Shown here: piece by piece, positions 53,134 to 60,645 of the stretch
Position numbering within the stretch: the first letter of the stretch is position 1
Layout of the letters: each line of letters starts with the position of its first letter
Source: CAVPKN01 sp964588495
GTDB lineage: Bacteria; Chlamydiota; Chlamydiia; Chlamydiales; JAAKFR01
Reading direction: 5' to 3'
NCBI GenBank assembly: GCA_964588495.1
Contig: CAZPPS010000005.1
Location: 1-64,000, forward strand
DNA length: 64,000 nt
Program-made: the position numbers and the translations under genes
Notes under the pieces: generated by a model
What the model saw: only the letters and a program-made list of their open reading frames with translations
The model's database searches: none
Told to the model about the DNA's origin: nothing

Positions 53134-53810
53134 GAGAGCGGACAATTGCGGGACTGAAAACAATTGAGATCCCTGGTGATCCCAAAAAAGGGACCATCGT
53201 CTTGATGCATGGTTTTGGAGCCGATTGCTACGATTTGGTCTCTTTGAGTAAAACCTACGAAGGACCCACTTGGCTTTTTCCTCAAGGGCCCGTCAAAGTG
53301 ATGTTTTCAGAAGAACATAGTGGCTATGCTTGGTTTCCCCTCAAAATTTCGGAGCTTGCCCAAGCGATCCGAGAAAAACGTTACGACGAAATTTCTCAGG
53401 CGTTTCCGCCAGAACTGACCCAAGCCCATCTTTTGATGGATCAATTCCTCACGGAACTGGATGTTCCCCGCTCAGAGATCATTTTGGGAGGCTTTAGCCA
53501 AGGGGCTGTCCTTACGATCGAAGTCGCGCTCCGTTCCTACCAAAAAATCGGAGCCCTCCTTCTCTTTTCAGGGACACTTCTCAACGAACTCAACTGGAAG
53601 CAATTAGCTCCTCAGCATGCTCACACACCCTTTTTCCAAAGCCACGGCATCCACGACCAGCTCATGCCCATCTCCAAAGCCGAAGAGCTCGAAAAGCTCC
53701 TCATCGACGGCGGTCTTGTCGGCAAACTCCACACCTTTCAAGGAGGCCACGAAATCCCCCGCCATATTCTCCAGCAACTTTCTGCCTTTTTAAATAAGCT
53801 CTTTCACTAA
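53130..53810 (+). CDS. Alpha/beta-hydrolase, phospholipase/carboxylesterase family
   Basis: A 226-residue esterase. TIVLMHGFGADCYDLV is the oxyanion-hole strand, GGFSQGAVLTIEVAL the nucleophile elbow (serine in GFSQG), and the C-terminal FQGGHEIPRHIL carries the catalytic histidine; the acid lies in GIHDQLMP. It matches the serine esterase class, with CT206 as a likely Chlamydia relative. Translation is coupled to the SOD gene (ATGA). Confidence 0.88.
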   Translation: MRERTIAGLKTIEIPGDPKKGTIVLMHGFGADCYDLVSLSKTYEGPTWLFPQGPVKVMFSEEHSGYAWFPLKISELAQAIREKRYDEISQAFPPELTQAHLLMDQFLTELDVPRSEIILGGFSQGAVLTIEVALRSYQKIGALLLFSGTLLNELNWKQLAPQHAHTPFFQSHGIHDQLMPISKAEELEKLLIDGGLVGKLHTFQGGHEIPRHILQQLSAFLNKLFH

Positions 53811-53854
53811 AGTATTAAAAGTATTATGTTGAGAATCAAAAGGGAGACTTTTCT

Positions 53855-54016
53855 ATGGCAACCACAAAAAGAGCTATACGCACAGTCCAACTGCCAAAGA
53901 TAGCCTCTGCGAGAGGAAAAGGGAAAGTCACCCTTGCTGCAGCCCAAAGAGCTGTAAAAAAAGTTCTCGCTGCCAAAGCTGCCGCTTACAGCAGACGTTC
54001 CAGCAAAAAGTCTTAA
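53855..54016 (+). CDS. Very small basic (histone-like) protein
   Basis: A 53-residue protein starting MATTKRAIRTVQLPKIASA, followed by KGKVTLAAAQRAVKKVLAAK and ending SRRSSKKS. Roughly a quarter of residues are Lys or Arg with many alanines, as in nucleic-acid-binding tails of chlamydial Hc1/Hc2 histones, but it lacks their long repeats. GGGAG precedes the ATG. The next gene starts 15 bases after its stop. DNA or RNA binding is inferred only from composition. Confidence 0.65.
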   Translation: MATTKRAIRTVQLPKIASARGKGKVTLAAAQRAVKKVLAAKAAAYSRRSSKKS

Positions 54017-54030
54017 ACGTTCTCCCACAC

Positions 54031-54633
54031 GTGACACACCAAGTTTTCATCAATTGTCCTTTCGACGAAGAATATAATGGCTTATTTGAAGCTGCCGTTT
54101 TTACCACACTTGATTGCGGTTTTATCCCCAGATGTGCCAAAGAGCTCAATGACAGTGGCCAAGTACGCATCGAAAAGATCATGCAAATTATCGCTGAATG
54201 CTCGCTTGGAATACACGATATATCCCGCACAGAACTCCATGTACAATCGGGTTTGCCCAGATTCAACATGCCTCTCGAATTAGGCATTTTTCTAGGAGCC
54301 AAAGCGTTTGGTAATGTGAAACATAAAAACAAATCGTGTCTGATTCTCGATAAAGAAAAGTACCGCTACCAGACATTTTTATCCGATCTTTCTGGCCATG
54401 ACATTTCTGCCCATCACGATCAGCCTGAAAAATTGATCGAATCTGTCCGCAAATGGTTCACGCACTATTCCAACAAAATGATTCCAGGAGAATCGACTCT
54501 CATCGAACGTTACCAAGATTTCCAATCAGATCTCCCCAGACTTTGTAGGGCGTGCGCTCTCAAAAAAAACGAACTCACCTACGTCGACTACCTGCGCATC
54601 GCCGGCTCCTGGATCTCCAACAAACCCTTTTAG
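54031..54633 (+). CDS. TIR/nucleoside-deoxyribosyltransferase-like protein
   Basis: A 200-residue soluble protein with a GTG start and no alternative Met nearby. VFINCPFDEEYNGLFEA opens a Rossmann-like fold; IIAECSLGIHDISRTE and RFNMPLELGIFLGAKAFG then place polar and acidic residues as in nucleoside 2-deoxyribosyltransferase or TIR-like domains (D after the third strand, ELG helix). SCLILDKEKYRYQTFLSDLSGHDI follows. I recall this as a widespread uncharacterised bacterial family. Activity on nucleotides or NAD is a fold-based guess. Confidence 0.6.
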   Translation: MTHQVFINCPFDEEYNGLFEAAVFTTLDCGFIPRCAKELNDSGQVRIEKIMQIIAECSLGIHDISRTELHVQSGLPRFNMPLELGIFLGAKAFGNVKHKNKSCLILDKEKYRYQTFLSDLSGHDISAHHDQPEKLIESVRKWFTHYSNKMIPGESTLIERYQDFQSDLPRLCRACALKKNELTYVDYLRIAGSWISNKPF

Positions 54634-54654
54634 TTTAGATTCTTGGGAAAATTC

Positions 54655-54705
54655 AACACAAAGACACGAAGACGCGAAGACACAAAGAAAGAGAAAAATT
54701 ATTGT
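54655..54705. repeat. CACAAAG-type half repeat
   Basis: CAACACAAAGACACGAAGAC and its continuation match the left arm at 21137; no right arm follows directly. Confidence 0.5.
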
Positions 54706-54776
54706 TTTTTCTTTTTAGCCGCGAAGCGGTGATATTTGTTAGCCGTAGGTGACCAAAGGGAACCTATGGCATGGAA

Positions 54777-54839
54777 TTAGGATTTGTTGAGCTCTTTGTA
54801 GATATTGCCGGCTACCGGATCGCCAGCAAACCATTCTAG
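54777..54839 (-). pseudogene. Tail fragment of a second copy of the PARG gene
   Basis: The minus strand reads about 20 codons ending IYKELNKS and a stop. The gene at 55014 ends ICKELNKS and a stop, and the DNA of the last eight codons is almost identical. The upstream residues (WFAGDPVAGN) differ. It is therefore the end of a duplicated paralogue, cut off by the palindrome at 54856. Confidence 0.5.
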
Positions 54840-54855
54840 TCTAGAGACTTAAGCT

Positions 54856-55000
54856 TTCCTGAAGTGCGACGATTCTTCGCCGCCCTTCAATTGGCAAAAA
54901 GACTGTTTGGCATAGACGCGTTATTGAAATGGATAGCGCTTAGCGCCTTAAAAAATTTCTTTCAATTGAAGGGCGGCGAATAATCGCCGCACTCCAGGAA
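54856..55000. repeat. 145-bp palindromic element (GCGGCGATTATTCGCCGC type)
   Basis: Left arm 54856-54893 and right arm 54963-55000 are inverted copies, 35 of 38 bases matching, starting TTCCTGAAGTGCGACGATTC. The 69-base core is not coding. It sits 13 bases from the end of the PARG gene and could act as a terminator or be a MITE. Confidence 0.65.
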
Positions 55001-55013
55001 TGTTTTTGGGGCT

Positions 55014-56213
55014 TTAGGATTTGTTGAGCTCTTTGCAGATCTGGTTGAAGGCGTCGATGTTGGCCTGATCTTTATTGCTGAGTCTCAGGATGGCAAAGTG
55101 CACTTCCTGAAAAGCACCAGCGAACTCCTTTTCTTTAAAAACGTCAGCAAATAAGCGAGCGACAACCTGGGGAGGGTTTTGGAAAGCGCCACAGCCTAAA
55201 GCTCCAAGAACAATGTGGACATGCCCATTACTATACATCGCATTCAAGGTATGGCGTATTTTTGTCTTAGTTAGCTCAGTATAATTTTTGTTTTGGCTCA
55301 ACTCATCATCAGTTAAATTCCCGACAGCTGGTAAGTTTAAGTTCTTTCTGTCTTCTGAACCCTCTCTTAAATCCAAGGCTGCAACAGCCACAAGGGCTGT
55401 ACTTCGAGGAGAATCCATAAACGCATAGTCCTGCTTCTCATCTTCGCGGAAAACGACCACATCGGGACAATAGATCACTGAACAAGGCTCCAAGGGATAG
55501 TTTTGAGTTGTTAAGCCTAAATAATGATTGGATCTGCGGCAGATCTCCTCTTCCTGTGCAGAACAACCACGTTCAACACCCCCTCCAGGATGATGGCCAT
55601 TTGCCATGTTTATGCCAGCGGGAATAAGTCCTCTATCCTTATACTTAGCACTTAACTTTAGAAGAACGTTGAGTGTGTCATCTTCCTTAACACAAAATTG
55701 CGTTTTGTAACTCCCATCCTTGTTGATTGGCTGAGGCCAACGCACTATTTGTGTTCCCTCTATCATTTTTGAATTGTCAAAATCGCAGCGCACACCATGG
55801 GCATTCATGTAGCAACCCACCTTGTAAGTTTGCTGAGTTGCTTGAAACACGGCAGCTTTTGCAGGGTTTACAATGTTGCCTTTTGGTTTTGAGTGATAGA
55901 CCTCATCAGCTTCTTTATGAGCCTCTTTATGAGTCTCTTTTTTGCAAATGCCGTAAAAACCATAGCCTGCGGCTCCAGCTCCAAGTAGGCCGCCACCCAC
56001 CAACATGACCCACTGACCTATGGGGCCAATACTTGCGATCCACTGAGGAGCGCTCTGCATGAATAACCCGACACCCCCAATTGCGGATGCAAGAAATAGC
56101 CCGAGCGCTGCAATCACCGAAAGGGCCACAAATATTTTGTTACAAGCGCAAGTTGTCTCAGAATGTTGTACGGCAGGTTTCAGGCCCGATTCCGTTAGTG
56201 TGACTGCTTTCAT
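55014..56213 (-). CDS. PARG-type macrodomain protein with Inc-like membrane module
   Basis: A 399-residue protein. Residues about 27-90 are a paired hydrophobic module (VIAALGLFLASAIGGVGLF, APQWIASIGPIGQWVMLVGGG) closely matching that of the gene at 33035. Residues about 117-395 are a macrodomain of the bacterial poly(ADP-ribose) glycohydrolase type: NMANGHHPGGGVERGCSAQE with GGG at 210-212 and QEE at 220-222, the PARG catalytic signature, then CSVIYCPDVVVFRED, ALVAVAALDLR and VLGALGCGAFQNPP. It should remove ADP-ribose from proteins, plausibly at the vacuole membrane facing the host. ATG at 56213 chosen because AAAGAGG precedes it; the frame opens at 56255. Confidence 0.85.
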   Translation of the reverse strand: MKAVTLTESGLKPAVQHSETTCACNKIFVALSVIAALGLFLASAIGGVGLFMQSAPQWIASIGPIGQWVMLVGGGLLGAGAAGYGFYGICKKETHKEAHKEADEVYHSKPKGNIVNPAKAAVFQATQQTYKVGCYMNAHGVRCDFDNSKMIEGTQIVRWPQPINKDGSYKTQFCVKEDDTLNVLLKLSAKYKDRGLIPAGINMANGHHPGGGVERGCSAQEEEICRRSNHYLGLTTQNYPLEPCSVIYCPDVVVFREDEKQDYAFMDSPRSTALVAVAALDLREGSEDRKNLNLPAVGNLTDDELSQNKNYTELTKTKIRHTLNAMYSNGHVHIVLGALGCGAFQNPPQVVARLFADVFKEKEFAGAFQEVHFAILRLSNKDQANIDAFNQICKELNKS

Positions 56214-56350
56214 GCTAACCTCTTTGTCAAAATAACCAGTATACCTGCAAATCATTAAAACTTCATTAATTTTTTAAGAATTAATATGTATATTTTTTAT
56301 TTGATTTTTGTTATAATCTTTTATATTAAGAAACTAAAGGAGAGGGTCTT

Positions 56351-56668
56351 ATGAGCATTAATCCACTAGGAGGCTACCAGCCCATTTATCAACCTCAGTC
56401 AAATTCTAATATTGATACAAACTGGCAACAAAGGATTGAGGATATTAAGAAGCTTCTGTTGACCCCGGGTGGTGACGTTAATGATGCATTGTATCATCTT
56501 AAAAAAGACATGGAAGCAAGCGGAGTATCAAGCAAAGTAATTAATGATATTCAAAATGCTATTACCGCCTATAATACCTATAACTATAACCAGGGAACGG
56601 GTGAAACAGATCAAGAGCTTCCAGAGTGCAGAGGCTATCTCATCGAAGCTGAGAACGATTTGCATTAA
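56351..56668 (+). CDS. Small hypothetical protein, possible secreted effector
   Basis: A 105-residue polar protein: a Gln/Pro/Asn-rich start (GGYQPIYQPQSNSNIDTNW) and a helical middle (RIEDIKKLLLT, DALYHLKKDMEASG). No domain recognised. AAAGGAGAGGG precedes the ATG and a TATAAT lies at 56312-56317. Divergent from the PARG gene. The disordered N-terminus would fit type III secretion. Confidence 0.55.
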   Translation: MSINPLGGYQPIYQPQSNSNIDTNWQQRIEDIKKLLLTPGGDVNDALYHLKKDMEASGVSSKVINDIQNAITAYNTYNYNQGTGETDQELPECRGYLIEAENDLH

Positions 56669-56684
56669 CCCAAAAGCTTTCGTA

Positions 56685-56783
56685 AAAAGTTAACGATAAG
56701 AATGATAAAAGGATGTAAACGATATTTTTTATATTTTTTGTTTTATCGTTCCTATCCTTTTATCGTTCTTATCGTTAACTTTT
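56685..56783. repeat. Long palindrome between convergent genes (ATCCTTTTATCGTT type)
   Basis: AAAAGTTAACGATAAGAATG (from 56685) through about 39 bases is answered by its near-perfect complement ending ATCGTTAACTTTT at 56783. It shares the ATAAAAGGAT core with the repeats near 17.4, 33.0 and 34.6 kb and lies between the convergent hypothetical and holB genes. Confidence 0.65.
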
Positions 56784-56800
56784 ACGCAGACTCTATCTCA

Positions 56801-57541
56801 CTAATCTTGTTGGATCTGGAGACGGAAAGCTTCGAGGCAGGTAGAGAGTTTGGTGGATCTTTCGTACGCTAAGCGGCAGTGGTTGAGGTGGCCCTCGACT
56901 TTTTCCAGCGGGAGGCAGGGCGTTTTCCTAACTTGCTCAGCGTGATCTGGGAAATGGAGCAAATCTTGTGAGGCGCCAAGTTCTATCAGCATCCTATCAC
57001 GGAACCAGAGAAGGATCGTTTCAAAGACAGCTGACCCTTCTTTAGTGTCAAAATCCTTGAGTTTTTCGCGGGGAAAATTCGCGGCAAGAAGAGCAAGGGT
57101 TTCAGGATCTCTATTTTTTATTGAGGATACAAATTCGATTTTTTGGCAGCGGGATGCGATTGTTGGAAGGAGCTTTTCGGGATGATCACAGAGAAGAAGA
57201 ATGAGTGTTTGAGAAGGGGGCTCTTCCAACGTTTTCAAAAGGGCATTGCTGCTTGTGGGGAGCATTTTTTCAGCGTCATGGACGATAAAAATCTTCCAGG
57301 AGGCCATAAAAGGTGCCAAGGCTGCATTTTGAGCTATCTGGCGAATAGACTCGATGGGGTGTGTCTCAGCTTTTCCTTCAGGAAATAGAAGATGGACGTC
57401 GGGGTGATTTTCTAGTGGCTTTTGGAGTAGATCTGAGGCGAATTTGTAGGCCGCTTCTTTTTTGCCAGACCCTTTGGGGCCGCAAAAAAGAAGGGCGTGT
57501 GGGATTTGTCCACTTTTTAGAATCTGCGAGAGGCGTTTCAT
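56801..57541 (-). CDS. holB: DNA polymerase III delta'-type clamp-loader subunit
   Basis: A 246-residue AAA+ clamp-loader protein: LLFCGPKGSGKKEAAYKFAS (Walker A-like), FIVHDAEKMLPTSSNALLKTLEEPP (the LLKTLEEPP sensor block) and SRCQKIEF. The zinc-binding cysteines of DnaX are absent and the protein is short, so delta' is the best call. Homologues lie next to tmk in many bacteria. In Chlamydia the corresponding CT187 was named dnaX_2 as I remember. It overlaps tmk by four bases. Confidence 0.88.
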   Translation of the reverse strand: MKRLSQILKSGQIPHALLFCGPKGSGKKEAAYKFASDLLQKPLENHPDVHLLFPEGKAETHPIESIRQIAQNAALAPFMASWKIFIVHDAEKMLPTSSNALLKTLEEPPSQTLILLLCDHPEKLLPTIASRCQKIEFVSSIKNRDPETLALLAANFPREKLKDFDTKEGSAVFETILLWFRDRMLIELGASQDLLHFPDHAEQVRKTPCLPLEKVEGHLNHCRLAYERSTKLSTCLEAFRLQIQQD

Positions 57542-58185
57542 CGCTTGCGGATCATTAAATGGGGCTCTAATGCATGGATTGCCTGGCGGGCCACCTCTTC
57601 AATCGGAAGTGCGGCGTCGATGACAGCAATCCGGTTGGGGTGCTCATCTGCCAGTCGTAAAAAGCCCTGTCTCACCTCGCGGTGGAATTGGAGCATTTCT
57701 TTCTCAATACGATCGGGTTGCTTCCCTTCTGATTTCATTCTCATCATCCCTTCCTGAGGATCATTATCGAGAAGAATTGTACAATCGGGGTTATCACAAA
57801 TCATTTTGCAGAGCTTTTCTACGTAATCCATTCCAAGCCCCCGGGCACAGCCCTGATAGGCAATGGTTGAATCGTGGAAACGTTCACAAATAACAATCTG
57901 TCCTTCATGCAGAGCAGGCTTAATCTGCTCTTCCAAATGTTGGACGCGTGCTGCTAAAAAGAGGAGAAGCTCCGTTTTTTCATGCATCGGCTCGTGTGAG
58001 TTCAAAAGGAGGTTACGCAAATGTTCACAAAGAGGCGTTCCACCTGGTTCCCGTGTCTTTAAGACCGCGTACCCTTTATTTTGAAGAAAAAGGGCCAAAT
58101 GGTCGCTTAAAGTCGATTTCCCCGACCCTTCTCCCCCTTCGATGGTGATAAAGAGCCCCTCATAGGGTTTGTTGATCTGTTGCAT
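57538..58185 (-). CDS. tmk: Thymidylate kinase
   Basis: Phosphorylates dTMP to dTDP. FITIEGGEGSGKSTLSDHLA is the P-loop, TREPGGTPLCEHLRNLLL the DR/REP-type block, and CERFHDSTIAYQGCARGLG the substrate site. The ATG at 58185 is chosen: AAGGAG lies six bases upstream; a second ATG at 58188 abuts it. Its start overlaps the gyrA tail by 26 bases and its end overlaps holB. Confidence 0.95.
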   Translation of the reverse strand: MQQINKPYEGLFITIEGGEGSGKSTLSDHLALFLQNKGYAVLKTREPGGTPLCEHLRNLLLNSHEPMHEKTELLLFLAARVQHLEEQIKPALHEGQIVICERFHDSTIAYQGCARGLGMDYVEKLCKMICDNPDCTILLDNDPQEGMMRMKSEGKQPDRIEKEMLQFHREVRQGFLRLADEHPNRIAVIDAALPIEEVARQAIHALEPHLMIRKR

Positions 58186-60631
58186 CATTGACTCCTTCCA
58201 GTTTTTCGATTGCGAGAAGAGTGTCCCCTTCCTTAAGGTTGACAAGTTTAACGCCTTGCGTCGAGCGTCCCATCACTCGCAGATCATTCATATTGATTCG
58301 TACAGTTTGCCCGCTTGCAGACATCATGACAAGGCCATCTTGATCAGAAACAGAGACGGCTCCGACAACATTTCCGTTGCGATCGCTTGTAATAATGGAG
58401 CGCACGCCTACGCCACCTCGGTTTGTCTGTCTAAATTCCGAGACAAAAGAGCGTTTGCCATATCCGTTTTCGCAGACAACAAGAACCGTTTCTTCTTCTG
58501 TTGCGACAACTTCACAACCCACAAGGCGGTCAGTATCTTCTTTCAGAGTGACACCTTTCACGCCGCGGGCGCTTCTTCCCATTGAACGGACTTTGCCATG
58601 TTCAAAACGGACCGCCATGCCGTGGTGTGTAAAGAGCATCACCTGTTCTTCACTTCCTACCAGACGTGCAGCAATGAGCTCATCTCCTTCGTCGATTTCT
58701 AGAGCTCTGATCCCTTTACGACGCGGATTACTAAACGACGTGAGCTCTGTTTTCTTAACTATTCCCTTTTTAGTCGCCATGAAAATATAGCGATCATCCA
58801 CAAACTCTTTGGTGCGCAAAATGGTCGCGATCTTCTCCCCTTCCTGAATATCTTCGAGAAGGTTGACGAGCGGCTTTCCTTTGGATCTGCGCTCCCCTTC
58901 TGGCAGCTGCCACACTTTGAGCCAATAACATCTTCCAAGATTCGTAAAGATAAGAAGATGCTCATGGGTCGTGGCGACATAAATGCCTTTCAAAGCATCC
59001 GTTTCCCGCTTGATATCAAAGCCAGTCACTCCAGAGCCTCCCCGCTTCTGTTCGCGGAAAAGATCAAGAGGCATCCGTTTGATATAATCGTCTTCAGAAA
59101 TCGTGATAATGACCTGCTCGTCAGGGATAAGATCTTCGACGTTGAAATCCCCTTCTGCCTGGACAATCTGTGTTTTGCGCAGTGATTTATGGGTTTTCTG
59201 AATATCTTTAAGCTCATCGGCGATAATGCCCCGCACCAAGAGCTCAGAGGCTAAAACAGATTTTAAATACTCGATCTTTTTCAGAAGTTCCTGATATTCG
59301 GCATTGATTTTGTCTTGCTCAAGCCCTGTCAATTGATAGAGTTTCAAATCCAAAACAGCGTTGGCCTGCCGGTCTGTCAGCTGGAATCTTGCAGTTAAAG
59401 CAACACGTGCTTCGTCGCGGCTGCCGCTGGCTCGAATGATTTTGACAACTTCATCGAGATGATCGATCGCTTTTAAGTAACCTTCCAAAATATGAGCACG
59501 CGCTTCTGCTTTTTGAAGCTCGAAACGGGTTCTTCTGCGAATCACATCGATCCGGTGCACAATCCACGCAGAGAGCATCTGCTTGATGTTCATCGTCCTC
59601 GGCAAATTCTTATCGAGAGCGAGCATGTTGCAGCCAAAAGTGACCTGAAGATCGGTAAACTTGTAGAGCTGATTGATCGTCACATCGGGAATTTCGTTTC
59701 TTTTCAATTCCAAAACGATCCGCAGACCATCTTTATCCGATTCATCGCGCACATCGCTGACGCCATTCATCGTTTTGTTATTAACAAGCTCGGCCATTTG
59801 CTCAATCAGACGGGATTTGTTGACGCCGTAAGGAATCTCATCAATCACGATCCGCTCACGTCCAGGTGTCGCCGTGTTTTCTTCTGTCCGGATTACGCCT
59901 CGCACAAGGAGCTTTCCTCTTCCTGTGTGATAAGCTTCCCGAATGCCCCGTGTGCCACAAATGACCCCGCCCGTTGCAAAATCGGGACCCGGCATCACTC
60001 CCATGATCTCGTCGATTGTCGTGTCTTTATTATTAAGAACAAGAAGAGTCGCTTCGATCAGTTCATTCAAATTATGAGACGGGATGTTAGTCGCCATCCC
60101 CACCGCAATTCCGGAAGAGCCGTTGCAGAGCAAGTTAGGGAATTTTGCTGGGAACACAAGAGGTTCTGTCTTAGTCTCATCATAGTTGGAGGCCATGTCA
60201 ACAGTGTCTTTGTCCAGATCTTCCATCAGCTGCAGAGCACCTGCGGTTAATCTGGCCTCTGTATAACGCATCGCAGCTGGAGGGTCGCCGTCAATCGAGC
60301 CAAAGTTACCCTGGCCATCCACCAATGTGTAGCGCATCGCCCAATCTTGAGCCATCCGCACAAGGGTCGGATAAATCACCGACTCACCGTGAGGGTGGTA
60401 GTCACCAGATGTATCGCCGCAAATTTTGGCGCATTTACGGTGTTTAGAACCGGGGCTCAGATTCAACTGGCGCATCGCAAACAAAATACGGCGCTGCGAG
60501 GGCTTAAGACCATCACGAACGTCTGGAAGTGCGCGGGAGATAATCACCGACATCGAATACCGGAGATAGCTCTCCTTCATCTCCTCTTCGAGGTTGCGTG
60601 GGACAATAACTTCGTTTTCTCTAAATGACAT
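58160..60631 (-). CDS. gyrA: DNA gyrase subunit A
   Basis: An 823-residue type II topoisomerase subunit that cuts and rejoins DNA. The active-site tyrosine is Y123 in DPPAAMRYTEARL; the IV-family breakage-reunion domain covers residues 30-480, followed by the beta-pinwheel with the GyrA box (QKRGGSG), which marks GyrA rather than ParC. In the quinolone-resistance region the sequence is HPHGESVIYP: S84 matches E. coli S83, but P88 stands where E. coli has D87. Downstream of gyrB with a 14-base gap and upstream of tmk. Confidence 0.96.
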   Translation of the reverse strand: MSFRENEVIVPRNLEEEMKESYLRYSMSVIISRALPDVRDGLKPSQRRILFAMRQLNLSPGSKHRKCAKICGDTSGDYHPHGESVIYPTLVRMAQDWAMRYTLVDGQGNFGSIDGDPPAAMRYTEARLTAGALQLMEDLDKDTVDMASNYDETKTEPLVFPAKFPNLLCNGSSGIAVGMATNIPSHNLNELIEATLLVLNNKDTTIDEIMGVMPGPDFATGGVICGTRGIREAYHTGRGKLLVRGVIRTEENTATPGRERIVIDEIPYGVNKSRLIEQMAELVNNKTMNGVSDVRDESDKDGLRIVLELKRNEIPDVTINQLYKFTDLQVTFGCNMLALDKNLPRTMNIKQMLSAWIVHRIDVIRRRTRFELQKAEARAHILEGYLKAIDHLDEVVKIIRASGSRDEARVALTARFQLTDRQANAVLDLKLYQLTGLEQDKINAEYQELLKKIEYLKSVLASELLVRGIIADELKDIQKTHKSLRKTQIVQAEGDFNVEDLIPDEQVIITISEDDYIKRMPLDLFREQKRGGSGVTGFDIKRETDALKGIYVATTHEHLLIFTNLGRCYWLKVWQLPEGERRSKGKPLVNLLEDIQEGEKIATILRTKEFVDDRYIFMATKKGIVKKTELTSFSNPRRKGIRALEIDEGDELIAARLVGSEEQVMLFTHHGMAVRFEHGKVRSMGRSARGVKGVTLKEDTDRLVGCEVVATEEETVLVVCENGYGKRSFVSEFRQTNRGGVGVRSIITSDRNGNVVGAVSVSDQDGLVMMSASGQTVRINMNDLRVMGRSTQGVKLVNLKEGDTLLAIEKLEGVNDATDQQTL

Positions 60632-60645
60632 ACTTCTTTACGTTC

